Positions 36,917 through 48,960 are shown, counted from the first letter of the stretch. The stretch: 50,144 bases of DNA from Phlegmacium glaucopus (GCA_015039465.1 MU130567.1:323688-373831); one strand, 5' to 3'. Numbers and translations are program-made. Notes: a model not told the origin generated them from the sequence alone.

Positions 36917-39900
36917 ATGCACACTTGCTTCTGTGTCGCTCATGGCTGCTACTCCTCTGGTGGCAAGGATCCCATCTCTGACAAACCATTAGGAAGAAAT
37001 GTTGATGGTCGCACGTACAAAGCCCATACTGTTGCCGATAGACAAGCCGCTTTTCATGCTGCAGAAGAAAATACAGAAGCTGTCCTTGCCACTCAGATAG
37101 AGGAAATCACTGCACATCTGTCAGCAAGTGTTCTTGCGGATAATGTTTCGGGTCCATCTCTTGTCCCTGGTGGGCCTCTGTGGTCCAGAAACAGCTCTGA
37201 TCACCCATCCGACAATGATTTCCCTACTTCTTTGAAGCAAACAGGTGGCCCTTCATCATCTCCTTCATCCATGACCCATCATTCTCCTCCAAGTCGCTTG
37301 AGTTCTCCTCAGGGCCTTCCTTCCCACATCTTCACATTCTCCCCATCAAATTGGATCCAGACGCTCTTGAGAGGCTGAGCTTATTGCCTGTTTGTCTGAG
37401 CTGGAACAAGAGGTTGACACTCTTCATGAAAGAGCCCTGGAAGGCCTTGCCCACCTTGGTTGCCCGTCATCTTCTGGTCCACCCACTTTATTTCCCCTTT
37501 CGGAATTGTTGCAATCTCCAAGGAGCCTCAAGGACAAAATAGAAACTGTAACGTTCAAAGGACCTGCTGTTCATGACCTCAAAACTTCAGTTTCATCCAA
37601 ACTGCAAAAAATCAATGCAAAATTGGTTGCTGCAAAGAAAGATTGGAACCAAAAGCTGTCTGACATTAGGGCGATGAAGACACCTATTCATGAAGGGGTC
37701 ACTTGTGAGACAGGTACGGTTTTCAAGACTAGCTTTCAACCCTTTCACTGACAATGCCTTCCCTAGACCATCATTTCAAGCCTATTCTTGAGAATGTCGA
37801 CCCCGTCCTTCAAGTGACCTTCTTTCTTGTTGTTACATGCCAGGTCTTGCTCGGTGTGAGCCGCCGTGGCTGTAGTTTCCTGTTGCAAATGGTCCAATAC
37901 ATCATCCACTTGACTCTTCTTCGCCTTGGTCCAAATTTGTCCCAAGGAGATGAAAAACTCCTTAGTAGCATCCCAATGGACCCTCGCACGACTGAGAAGG
38001 CATTTTATCTCGGAAACAAGAACACCATTTTCGCGGTTTGCCCAAATCCCAATTGTCACTTTAATTACAAACCGACATTCCACGAAGACTCTCCTATCCC
38101 ACATTATCCTGCTACGTGTAACCATCGAGAATTTCGAGGTGGCCCCAAATGTGGCACGCCTCTCGTCAAACCGCGACGTGTCAATGGGCATACCATACAT
38201 GTTCCGATCAAGTCTTTTGTTGCTTTTAGTTTTAAGCATTGGTTAGGCGGAATGCTAGCTCGTTCTGGATTTGAAAAGACGATGGACAAGGCTTGGGTGC
38301 CGTGTAAAGAAAGGCCAACTCCTGAAATGAAGGATATCTTCGATGCTGAAGTCTTGCGCAACTTCAAAGGTCTAGATGGACAGCATTTTAGTGCTGGTGG
38401 CGAAGAAGGCCGATATGTCTTTTCATTGTGTATCAACTACTTCAATCCTCTGGGTAACAAACAGGCAGGGAAGAAGAAGTCGATCAGCTTAGTATCCATG
38501 GTCTGCCTCAATCTTCCTCCTGAGATGCAATACAAACCGGAAAATATGTTCTTATTTGGCATTATCCCTGGTCCGAATGAACCCCCATTAGCCTGCTTCA
38601 ACCACTATCTACACACCCTTATCAAGGAGCTTTTGGCATTCTGGTATAGCGGCATCTGGTTTTCTCACACAAGTGCTTGCTATTACAGGAGAGTTGTTCG
38701 GTGTGCTCTTGTATGTGTGGTTTCCGACCTACTAGCTGCGTGTAAAGTAAACAGATTTGCTGCAATTGGACATACACAAATGTGTGCAATTTGTCACTGC
38801 ATGCGTCAACAGCAGGACAACCTGAATGACTCTTTTGCATTGCTAGGAAAATGACGAATGGGTGAAGAGATCCATAAGTCGGCCCAGCTTTATTTGGACG
38901 CCGAAAATGAAAAGGAAAGGAAAAAAACTGTTACCACCACTGGGATACAGTGGTCTGAATTGTATCGCTTGCCATATTTTGACCCTTCCCGCATGGTCGT
39001 TGTCAATTGTATGCATAATCTCTTTCTTGGCTTGGTCCAGGAACATTTCGAAATTTTGGGTATTCGAATGGACAATAAAAAGGACAAAAAAACTCCTGCG
39101 CTTTCTATCAATATTTCCACGGAGGCAATGAGTGGGTTGAATAGGACCGAGTGCAAGAGCATGGATAAATTAATTAAGACTCTGGAATCTCCTATGAACA
39201 AGGAACTAGAGTCGCAGGACGGCTATGATATGTACTCCAGGCAATTGGAGAAACTACACAAGCAACCCCTCAAGCTGGTCTTTGAGAAGGTGAACCCGAC
39301 CTGTACCATCAATGAAGAGAATCTCAAGAAGCTGGATTTTGTTCATTCAATTCTCACATGGGTAGGTGATACCTTTCCAAATATGTACCCAATTTTCATA
39401 CTATGTTTCCAGCAATGTACACAAAGTGAAACACCCCAAATGTTGAAGCAGGGCGCTGTCTTTACCCTAGAAGAGATGACTGAACTTCGTTCCGACATTG
39501 AACACATGTATACCCCCTCATGGCTCACATCGGTCCCTACTAACCTTGGCGAACCCAGCCATGGCAAGCTCAAGGCAGATCAATGGCATACTCTTGGTAC
39601 GACCTACCTCCCTGTATCACTTATTTGCCTTTGGGATTGGCTCAAGGACAATGACCAGCGTTCACGACAATGCCAGAAACTTCTAGCAGTAACACTTTCT
39701 TTGATATCAGCTGTTGTCATTGCCTCATCTTGGACTACATCACAGGAGAAAGCAGACCTCTACCTCCACCACATGCAAGCGTACCTCAATGGATTACATG
39801 AGCTTTTCCCTTGATATAGATTTCTACCAAATCAACACATGGTGCTTCATCTTGCAGAATATCTGCGTTTTTATGGCCCTGTACATTCTTGGTGGACCTT

Positions 39901-40301
39901 TCCTTTTGAATGTTTGATAGGCATGTTACAGCATATTCCAAATAACTTCCAAGATGGTGAGTTTCATCTTCACATTTCCTTGACTATCATGACATTCATC
40001 TTTCCCAGGGCAACTGGAAGAAACCATTTCTACCACCTTCACAAAGTCTGCCAATCTTCGAGCTCTTATGCTAAAAGAAGGTTGCCTGCCAGCAATCAAG
40101 AATTGCAGTGGTCATTTCTCCAAATTCGTAGACCCTCAAGTACACAACACCCTTCTCACGGATATTGCTCATTTTCTTGCCCTTGAAGAGGAAGCTAATG
40201 AGCCTCTGGATGATGTCCAAGGGAAAATGATGGCTATTCTGGCAGGACTGTACAAAGCTTTGAAAATCTATTTTCAGGGTTCGGGCTCAATGCCGCTATA
40301 A
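36917..40301 (+). pseudogene. Tnp2/CACTA-like transposase (DUF4218-type C terminus), inactivated
   Basis: N-terminal cysteine-bearing segment, serine/proline linker, then ELEQEVDTLHERALEGLAHL. The conserved core starts at about 37,754 (PNPNCHFNYKPTF, CNHREFRG, FSFKHWLGGMLARSGFEKTM). It continues with RLPYFDPSRMVVVNCMHNLF, PSHGKLKADQWHTLGTTYLP and, after a stop, FYGPVHSWWTFPFECLIGML, ending at 40,301. This order is that of the agaric Tnp2/CACTA-like transposases. TGA codons at 38,852-38,854 (expected W) and 39,812-39,814 lie in frame, and the 37,330-37,400 region changes frame twice. A normal intron sits at about 39,957-40,008. Terminal CACTA repeats were not found. Confidence 0.75.
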
Positions 40302-41021
40302 ATTGTTGTTGTTGTTGTATATAAACTCCAACCAGAGAGCAATGGACTAGTCTTTAAGTCAAAAGCCTCCCTGTTGTTCATTTAGGGAAGGTATAACCTT
40401 GACTTGTATCACACAGAGGTAGGGAGCAAGAGTAGAGGTGAGGAGGATGAGGATCAAGGTCTTGGAAGATGAATGAGGTAGAAGACGAGGATGAGGATGG
40501 GTAAGAAAGAGTCTTCAGTAAGACTATAGCGGTTGACAGTAGAGGACAGTGACAGTAAGGGACTGAAAAAGCGAACTTAAGGAAGGAATTCACTGGAATT
40601 CCACTGAGATGATGAAAGTGGGGGGGGTAAGAATGAATTGAACTGAACTACCTATCCTGGTACAAAAGAGCAGTATTTATACCTAAGGATGAGGCTATGT
40701 AAAACAATAAAAAGAAACAAAGTACGCGCTGTCAAAGGAAGAAAGATAAAGAGAGGACAGCTGCGAGAAGAAAAGAACAATGGAAAAGAAGAAGGAACAA
40801 TAAAAAAATCTGTAAAGTGTCAAAGTGAGAGAAAAGAAAAGAAGGCAGTGTACATAGTCCAATAGCAAAAATATATCGACTCATGATTTCCTGTCGAGCG
40901 TCCAGTCAAACATGAGGATGGATGAGCGATGCCAAATAAGATGTGTTCTAATGTACATGGTAATACTTGACTGCAACAAATACAATCAAGACCACGCAAC
41001 ATATCCCTTCCATCCACATTC
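40302..41021. other. Intergenic, purine-rich
   Basis: 720 bp, partly AG-rich (40,420-40,500 and 40,730-40,850), with a short GTTGTTGTTGT tract after the transposase stop. No gene was recognised. The right end should hold the promoter of the gene at 41,022. Confidence 0.4.
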
Positions 41022-41740
41022 ATGCAGCTCCTCACCACCTCCAGACTTCACTCTCTCTCGTACACCATGATCTCAACCCGAATATTTATTCCAGGCTTCC
41101 ATCACCACTCGTTCATTCCACACAACCCCACCCACCCCCACAGGAATACCCCCAACCCAACTCACGCACCACAAGCATCGTTCTCGACAATCCCAGCAAA
41201 TAGATACTTACTGCACTCATTCAAACCATTGGACGTTCGGTCACGGCTCACGTCGCCATGGGATCTCAAAAGTCTTCCATTCGGGCACGGCGTTCGTTGT
41301 TTAAAGCATATGGATCTTGCGGTAAGCCAGCCCATTTAGAATCGTCTATAGTTCCTGATAGTTTTTAGCAGCGTACGATTAATCGCAGAACGTTAACGTA
41401 TACCATCGCCTTTGTGGCATCTCTTATCTTATATCTCAAACTACATTACTTGGCGCCAGTAATTACAACGTTCTGTGCTTTCCTGAGTGCTATCCGTTAC
41501 CTCAATGCCAGGCTAGTGGCAACACATCGTTTTCTGGCCATAGCTAGAGAACAGCCAGCTGTACGTTGTATTATTTCTATTCCATAGTGATTTGCTAATA
41601 ATCTTCATCAGCGACGCAAATTCATCTACTATTTCACATTCCTTGCTGCGCTAACTTTCATCTACTTGCTCGGACTACGTTTCGCAACATTAGCCCTACT
41701 TGCCTGCAACCTCATTTATCTTCGATGCGTTTACTTTTAG
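41022..41740 (+). CDS. Orphan membrane protein with presequence-like N terminus, 206 aa
   Basis: Three exons, 41,022-41,321, 41,369-41,560 and 41,612-41,740, with 47- and 51-nt introns. The total of 621 nt is a complete frame ending CVYF-stop. The first 60 residues are rich in R, H, S, T and P with almost no acidic residues (MQLLTTSRLHSLSYTMISTR), as in mitochondrial presequences. Exons 2 and 3 encode three or four hydrophobic segments: TYTIAFVASLILYLKLHYLA, ITTFCAFLSAIRYL, KFIYYFTFLAALTFIYLLGL and FATLALLACNLIYL. I recognise no family. The first acceptor is TAGCAG (41,366-41,371), a NAGNAG site that could add or drop one glutamine. MISTR (41,067) is an alternative start. Confidence 0.65.
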
Positions 41741-41870
41741 TTTGTAACTACCCTAAAGTAGTAAATCTTTTCTTGATATGATATATAAGAGTTTCATTCG
41801 TTTCTTCTTGTAAATATCTACAATAAATATATAATGTACGCTACTTGGAGGGAGTTACATTTAATTTCAA

Positions 41871-42261
41871 GGTCGGGGTCGCTGACCGGCTCGCTGACGT
41901 GCCCCCGACTACGCGCGATCGATTCTGCAAAATGCAGAATAATGAATTTTGACAAGATTTTGGAGTTTGCAAAATTCATTGAGAATTTATCATTCTTGAT
42001 AAATTCTGCATCTTGTGAAATTAAGGCAGAATCTTACATTCTAATTGGATTCTAATTGTCGCAGAATTCACGCAAAAGGAAAAATTGTACCAAAAGTAAA
42101 ATTGAAGTAGAATTTCTAAATCTGGCTAGATTTTAATTGCTTTTTGCATCTCGGCAGAATTATTTAAAAATTAATTATTCTGCTAAATGCAGATTTTCAT
42201 GATCCTGCATTACATTTTGCATCGATTCTGCATCCTGCAGAATTGGTGACTTCCAGGAGTG
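41871..42261 (-). repeat. Dispersed repeat family, copy B (inverted relative to copy A)
   Basis: 391 bp, reverse-complement match to 25,603-26,276 (ignoring the gap duplication). It has the same CACTCCTGGAAGTCACCAAT start at its right end and the same GATCGATCGCGC then GTCGGGGGC end at its left. The hairpin arm at the left end is diverged (GGTCGGGGTCGC). Copies A and B are very similar over the central 300 bp. Confidence 0.9.
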
Positions 42262-42412
42262 AGTCCTATGACCAAAAAAAAACAATGTAAACCAGTCCTA
42301 AGCAGTCCAGTCTGGTCTTTTTTGGTCCTAGGACCGAGGTGGACCAGTTACGGTCTCGGTTAAAGGCCCTGAGGGTCAAAAAACCGGACCGGACCGGACT
42401 TTTAAACACTAG
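42262..42412. mobile_element. Fragment of a GGTCC/GGACC-rich hAT-like MITE
   Basis: Read from the right it begins TAGTGTTTAAAAGTCCGGTC and is full of GGACCGG and GGTCCTAGGACC motifs, typical of hAT-like MITEs in agarics. The matching left terminus is absent where copy B begins, so it is probably truncated. No target duplication can be assigned. Confidence 0.45.
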
Positions 42413-42537
42413 TGAGGAAAAGGCATGGCATAGGTCCTGCATCAAGCATAATGCTAAAACAATGACCAAAAAGGAAAAGAAAGTTTGTAACAGTCAAGGT
42501 TTTAACATTGAAACTGTATTTGAGAAAAAAAAATTAG

Positions 42538-45500
42538 TCATAGAGTAACATCATGAAATATAAGGACTATACATACTTCTAAAAGCAAAACTTCCCCTGA
42601 TCTATACCCAAGGCATAATTTGGATTTGTGATAGCTGATGGATGTTGCATTACGAAAAGGAGGTGGAACCCAGATTCTCTGAAGATTTATAGTGTGGAGT
42701 ATTGTGTCTTTGCATATGTAAAGGAAAGATGGCTCAAAGGAGACATTGATATTGCCATGAAAATCAGTGTGGATAAAAATGCCATCAGGAATTGGTGATA
42801 CAACAGATAATAGATTGGTATTAGATGAAGGTAAAAGAGAAGTATGGCCTTTGAGCACCACTTCACATTCTCCTGTGGCTGTATTCCAGATCTGCGCAGT
42901 GCGATCTGAATATGCAGAGACAATATGCATACCATCAGGAGAGAAGACAGCAGAGTAGACCTCATCTGAATGTCCTTTGAGCTCTGCCTCACATTCTCCT
43001 GTGGCTGTATTCCAGATACATGCAGTGTACAAAGATGCAGAGACAATATGCATACCATCAGGAGAGAAGGCAGCAGAGTTGACCCAATCTGAATGTCCTT
43101 TGAGCACTGTCTCACACTCTCCTGTGGTTGTATTCCAGATCCGTGCAGTGTGATCATTAGATGCAGAGACAATATGCATACCATCAGGAGAGAAGACAGC
43201 AGAGCTGACCCAAGTTGAATGTTCTTTAAGCACTGCCTCACACTCTCCTGTAGCCATATTCCAGATCCGTGCAGTAAAATCTGAAGATACAGAGACAATA
43301 TGCATACCATCAGGAGAGAGGACAACAGAGTGGACCCACCCTGAATGTCCTTTAAGCTCTGCCTCACACTCTCCTGTGGCTGCATTCCAGATCCATGCAG
43401 TGTGATCCCAAGATGCAGAGACAATATGCATACCATCAGGAGATAAGACAGCAAAGCTGACCTGATCTGAATGTCCTTTGAGCACTGACTCACACACTCC
43501 TGTGGCTGTATTCCAGATCCGTGCAGTGTGATCATCAGATGCAGAGACAATATGCATACCATCAGGAGAGAAGACAGCAGAGTTGACCAATTTGAATGTC
43601 CTTTGAGCTCTACCTCACACTCTCCTGTGGCTGTATTCCAGATCCGTGCAGTGTTATCCCAAGATGCAGACACAATATACATACCATCAGGGGAGAAGAC
43701 AGCAGAGATGACCAGAGATGAATGCCCTTCAAGCACTGCCTCACACACTCCTGTGGCTGTATTCCAGATCCGTGCAGTGTGATCATTAGATGCAGAGACA
43801 ATATGCATACCATCAGGAGAGAAGACAGCAGAGTTGACCTTATTTGAATGTCCTTTGAGCTCTGCCTCACACTCTCCTGTGGCTGCATTCCACATCCGTG
43901 CAGTGTGATCATCAGATGCAGAGACAATATGCATACCATCAGGAGAGAAGACAGCAAAGCTGACCTGATCTGAATGTCCTTTGAGCACTGACTCACACAC
44001 TCCTGTGGCTGTATTCCAGATCCGTGCAGTGTGATCATCAGATGCAGAGACAATATGCATACCATCAGGAGAGAAGACAGCAGAGTTGAGCCAATTTGAA
44101 TGTCCTTTGAGCTCTACCTCACACTCTCCTGTGGCTGTATTCCAGATCCATGCAGTGTTATCACAAGATGCAGACACAATATGCATACCATCAGGAGAGA
44201 AGACAGCAGAGATGACCAGAGATGAATGCCCTTCAAGCACTGCCTCACACACTCCTGTGGCTGTATTCCAGATCCGTGCAGTGTGATCATTAGATGCAGA
44301 GACAATATGCATACCATCAGGAGAGAAGACAGCAGAGTTGAGCCGATCTAAATGTCCTTTGAGCTCTGCCTCACACTCTCCTGTGGCTGCATTCCAGATC
44401 AATGCAGTGTGATCCAAAGATGAAGAGACAATATGCATACCATCAGGAGAGAAGACAGCAGAGTTGACCCAATTTGAATGTCCTTTGAGCTCTGCCTCAC
44501 ATTCTCCTGTGGCTGTATTCCAGATACATGCAGTGCCAAAAGATGCAGATACAATATGCATACCATCAGGAGAGAAGACAGCAGAGTTGACACCAGTTAA
44601 ATGTCTTAAAACTGCTTCAGACTGGCTCCATCCTTTTCTCCTTCCCAGACAGAGCTTCCATGGACAATCTATTGTATTTCCATATGTTTTCCAGATATTG
44701 GATTTCTCAGGCAGCCAAGCTAAGGCTGAAGGACATCCTTCAAGACTGGTAATTTTAATGAAACCAAAACTTTCTTTCAGAAACAGTTTTGCATCAATCA
44801 CAGTTGTTACCAAGATCTTTTGGGTCTACTTTTTATTGTAAGTGCAATCCATCTGCAACAACAAGATCACTTACATTTGCCCAATTTTCTAGTTTTTGCA
44901 ATGAATGCAATGCAGTCTCCAACTTTCCTAAAATACTCAAACAATCCATCCATCGCAGAAGATGCCTTTCAAAGAAATGCTTCAATTCAACACATTCATT
45001 GTTGTTGTCTCCATAGGTAAAATGAATGGCCCAGCTACCACAAGCATATCCAAGAGCTTCAGAAATTTCTTCACATTTCCTCTCTGCCAAGTAAGACACC
45101 CTTTCTTTCTGTGACCATTCTTTCTCCATTAAGGACAGACACTGAAGTGCTAGATGATTATGTGACACACAAGGATTAAGATAATGCTTTGAGGACAGAA
45201 TGTGATTACTGATGAAATCATAGAAGGAAGCATGGAGTACTGAGATCTGCTTAGCAGAGTGTTGATTTGATGGAATATGTATCAATGAATGAAGGGAAGA
45301 AAGGGCTGCATCAACTTCTTCCATAGGTATTTGCATCAAAAGACTGATGGCAGTCATAGAAAGAGGATTATAGGCATATACAACAGCTGTCAGAACCATG
45401 TTTATATTCCATGCCTCCCCAATATTTGCAGAGTCACAAGCATTATCCAAAATTCTTTCATAAAGAACATGTAGTGGTTGGGTTAGACCAGATGTGGTTT

Positions 45501-47133
45501 CCAATACCAAATTGACCACATCTGAAAGGCGCCTAGGCATGCTAGAGCTACCCCTCTGAGCAATATATTTGCAGACAGTTGCTGCATAAATGAACAAAGT
45601 ACCAGACATCCTGACAAGGCTCTCAACTTCAGCCTGTGGTGGCCAATTGTGCCTATTGTACTTATTTTTCCCACCAAGCAAGCAAGCTTTAATATAAAGC
45701 TCAATATCAGCTTGCACAATCTCCTTTTCAACTTCATGGAGAATGAAATTGGAGTGATTCAAAGAACCATCAAAAGTCTCCATCACCACTATTTCTGGGC
45801 GACTAATGATGAAGAACTTGACTGGAAGAGATTTACTGTGCTTCAATATCACAAAAAGCAACTCAGCCACAAGGGACTGGTCAGAGCACTCATCCAGAGC
45901 ATCAAGAACAATCACTGGGATAACAACTTCTCTACTATCCCTGTATGCAGCAATGAGTGGTCTGACAATGAAATTCAGGAATTGTTTGGTAATCCTCCAA
46001 GATTTGCAGTCAGGATTGGCTTCCACTACATCCAGGATTAGTTGGGACAGAGAGGGAAGATACCCACTCGCAGCCAACTGAAGACAGATGGTGGGAATGA
46101 TGCAACGAACATCACTGGTATCAACCCGAAGATGAGAAGAGAAGAAAGTACCACCAAGGGATTCCTTTTCATCAAGGATCTGACTGAATGAGTAAGCAAT
46201 TGTTGTTTTGCCGGTTCCAGCCATCCCGTTGAGCCAGTATACCTTTGTAGCCGTATTATCAGTTGCCCACACTTGCACTGTGTGAAGGATGGCCTTGCGA
46301 GTGTTCTCCGTACATGCATTTCGTGGAGCAGCAGATGCCGCATCGTATTCTGCAAACTCAGCGCGAGGTAAGAGATTATCACGTAGTGTGGTCTATAAAC
46401 TAGGTTTTAGCAATGATTGTTTCAGTCCGAAGACTAAACACCCTCACTATGATTCGAGACCTAGATTGTTCCTTTCCATCAGGATTGGATGGCGCATGCA
46501 AGTTGATCTAATACGATAACAGAATCGTCAGTACACGAATTGGTTTTTGCGCAAATGGAATGATGCTGACAGTGTTGGCCATGTTGATTGTCGGGTAATG
46601 CAGGGTCATATCGTGAGCACCTTGGAAGACAGCCATTGGGCTATGAGTGTTTGGAGTTATGGCCTAAATGAGCATTAATTAGTGACGACGGTCGTGAGCG
46701 CAAACATGGACGCTGACCGTGGGTGGAGTTTCTGATGATGAGCTTCTAACAGGACTGGGTTGCCTGTGCACAGCAGGTATGGACGCTGAAGCGGGTACGT
46801 AAACGGTAGAGGACACTGCTTCCGTACTCGCAACCACTGTGGCAGGTGGGTGTTCAACGCCGACCACAGAGACCATATTGAGTGGTAAATTACTTGAAAG
46901 TATGAGGATGTTCAGTATTTGTACTAATTGATAAATTGGCGACGACATGACTCAGTTACTCACCTCGTTCCTGCTGCATCTGTCGTTGCCGTATCATTAT
47001 CAGAGCTTGAACCCACGTCGATCGCTGATGGTTTGGACGGGCGCGACAGATTAAAAAGAGAAGTTAACTTCCCCTTGACAGATCGAGCAGCTTTGTCTAT
47101 GGGATCTCTCTTAGATGATCTCTTGCTCGACAT
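42538..47133 (-). CDS. NACHT-WD40 NLR (STAND) protein, one frameshift in the WD40 domain
   Basis: Intracellular STAND receptor/heterokaryon-incompatibility type. Exon 1 starts MSSKRSSKRDPIDKAARSVK at 47,133. Further short exons carry VEHPPATVVASTEAVSS, MAVFQGAHDMTLHYPTI and DGKEQSRSRII, which join in frame to TTLRDNLLPRAEFAEYDAAS. The NACHT domain follows (Walker A GMAGTGKTT, Walker B VIVLDALDEC, sensor-like FFIISRPE), encoded at 46,278-44,875. A 49-nt intron (44,874-44,826) leads to KLFLKESFGFIKITSLEGC, then 14 WD40 repeats of 42 residues of the type SAVFSPDGMHIVSAS...RIWNTATGECE (44,610-42,870). The end is CLGYRSGEVLLLEV. One base is missing at about 43,586 between repeats 8 and 9. The gene is otherwise intact. 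Confidence 0.85.
42870..44610 (-). repeat. 126-bp WD40 coding repeats, 14 units, with a 504-bp block duplication
   Basis: Units share GATGCAGAGACAATATGCAT and CCATCAGGAGAGAAGACAGC almost exactly. Repeats 3-6 and 7-10 form a four-unit block duplicated at exactly 504 bp spacing (for example GATGACCAGAGATGAATGCC at 43,707 and 44,211). Confidence 0.95.
44826..44874 (-). other. 49-nt intron joining NACHT and WD40 exons
   Basis: GTAAGT...TAG with a CTTAC branch-like site. Removal joins ENWAN to TQKILVTTVIDAKLFLKES in frame. An alternative acceptor would give an impossible 22-nt intron. Confidence 0.8.
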
Positions 47134-47867
47134 GATGATGATAGTCAAGAGCAATGAGGCTGTACGAGTGTTTGCCTTTCCCACAGTCATTGATGACACG
47201 CTTACTCAAATCAGATTTCATTGTTCGCTTGGATATTCTACAGATCTAGTAATAGATTCACATTTAGGCGGGCAATACATATTAAAAATTTGGTGATGTA
47301 GAAGGTACTTAGACACAAAAGATTATAACATAAAGAAAGCGGTACAAAAATTTTGGTGATCTAGGTGTCGTCTGACATAGTGGGGGAGAGACTATCAGCC
47401 ATTTGAATCGAGCCTCAAAAAGGTGTGTCAGGCTTATCTCCCATAATCGATTCGACCTGCGTTGATAGGACTGAAAGTTGAATACCTATGGATTATTCAA
47501 TTTTTCATAATATTATTCTTCAATTGAATCAACAAGATCAATAACCCAACCATGAATTAATCTACAAATTGATATTGTAAGGGTCAAAAGTGTTGACTAC
47601 ACTTGTTGATTAAACTGGAAATTGCATAGTAATAAATGTTAAAGCAGCAGATAACTATGATCTGAATTGATCTATTTATCATACTGTTAAAACAACACTA
47701 CAAAAAGTTCAGACTCTAACCATACAAAATCCATAATGGTCAAATGAACTACTTGCAATCTAAAGTAACTATCAAAGTCTACAACTATGAAGGATTGGTT
47801 ATACAAGTCCTAAGGATAACATCAGTAAGTCAAATATCAATAAAAGGTCCTAATAATGAAGCATGTG

Positions 47868-48225
47868 ATATCATGTGACATCATGTGACATCATGTGATA
47901 CCATGTGACATCATGTGACATTTCGTGACATTTGTAACATTTTTGTAACATTTTGTGACATTTTGTGACATTATAAAACATATGACATCATAAAACAATG
48001 ATCAGTCATCTAGAAACAAGACATGACATCATAAAACAATGATCAGTCATCTAGAAACAAGACATGACATCATAAAACAATGATCAGTCATCTAGAAACA
48101 AGACATGCATCTAAAACAAGTATCATCAAAACAAGACATGACATCATAAAACAAGGACATGACATCATAAAACAAGACATGACATCATAAAATAGCATCA
48201 GTAATCATAAAACATAGACATGACA
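47868..48225. repeat. Tandem repeats: 10-bp GTGACATCAT tract, then a 41-bp unit
   Basis: 47,868-47,975 is built of GTGACATCAT and close variants at 10-11 bp spacing. It passes into a 41-bp unit (GACATCATAAAACAATGATC then AGTCATCTAGAAACAAGACAT) at 47,984, 48,025 and 48,066. Decayed copies of GACATCATAAAACAA follow to about 48,225. Confidence 0.9.
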
Positions 48226-48379
48226 TCACAGACTCTTACCTAATTTTGTTTCATCATTTATGTATAAAAGTAGCTAGAAAGACACCAGTAAAATTAGTTA
48301 ATTTGCACTCTTCCTTTTCTTTCCCAAGTTTCATGCGCTCTGAATTGGCACAAGTTAGAATTGGACATTACAAGTGGAC

Positions 48380-48690
48380 TTGCTTTGCTTCACTCAGTTC
48401 AAAGGGTATTAAATCCTAAAGGGGCTTGCCTTTGTTCTGTGTAAACCTGGAATATTAAATCCTTTAGGGACTTGTCTTGGAAGCAAGGATATTAAATCCT
48501 TTGTCAGAGTCTGAGGAGAAATCCTTGTACTATAAAGCTGTCTCACAGTCTGCCTCAGGGACTTTAAATCATTTGTTGTGGATAGTCAAAGAATATTAAT
48601 CCCTAAAGGGGCTTGTCTTTGTACTACCAAAATTGGTTATCATATAGACAAAGGATATTAAATCCTATAGGGACTTGCCTTTGTTCTATC
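48380..48690. repeat. Five spaced copies of GGATATTAAATCC...GGGACTTG
   Basis: The motif TATTAAATCC(T/A)..AGGGGCTTGCCTTTGTTCT recurs about every 55-65 bp (near 48,408, 48,452, 48,490, 48,592 and 48,655). Each copy centres on a near-palindrome GGATATTAAATCC. They could be iterated regulatory or terminal motifs of the LTR-like block. Confidence 0.7.
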
Positions 48691-48960
48691 AAAAAGCACT
48701 ATATAATAGTCTAAGAAATTGGACTATAAACTTGTTATCAGAATCATAGTCTAGAACATTTGGACTTTAAAAGTGTATTGTTGTTTTATTCAAGAGTATA
48801 CTGGTTATACTTTCAAGGAAACCCCAACTTGCACAAAAACAGAGTTTGTTGGTCATTAAAGTTATTGGTTTCTGGATTTGTTGTAGACAAATTCCTAAAA
48901 ACGGTAATCCTTTGATTACCATATAAAGCCAAACTCAATCATATCAGCGTGCCCCGGCCC

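Larger units (their letters stand above)
47200..48960. mobile_element. LTR-like, repeat-rich block; boundaries unresolved
   Basis: Candidate LTR from TGTAAGGGTCAAAAG (47,577) to AATCATATCA (about 48,949), with TATA-like ATATAAAGCC near the right end. No matching target duplication was found, and no reverse transcriptase is in the window, so this is a proposal only. It encloses two tandem-repeat tracts. No long open frame is present. Confidence 0.4.

Noticed and set aside
36917..40301. Classifying the transposase as KDZ (Kyakuja/Dileera/Zisupton)
   Set aside because: The order of motifs and the FYGPVHSWWTFPFECLIGML-type C terminus fit Tnp2/DUF4218 better.
43575..43600. Programmed frameshift in the NLR WD40 region
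   Set aside because: No slippery heptamer or pseudoknot is apparent, and sister repeats show the missing base directly.
44853..44874. A 22-nt intron (GTAAGT...TTGCAG) in the NLR
   Set aside because: Too short to splice. The 49-nt intron with the same donor joins the two frames correctly.
47577..48949. Firm call of a complete LTR with target duplication
   Set aside because: No matching flanking 4-6 bp could be found at any of the TG/CA boundaries tried.
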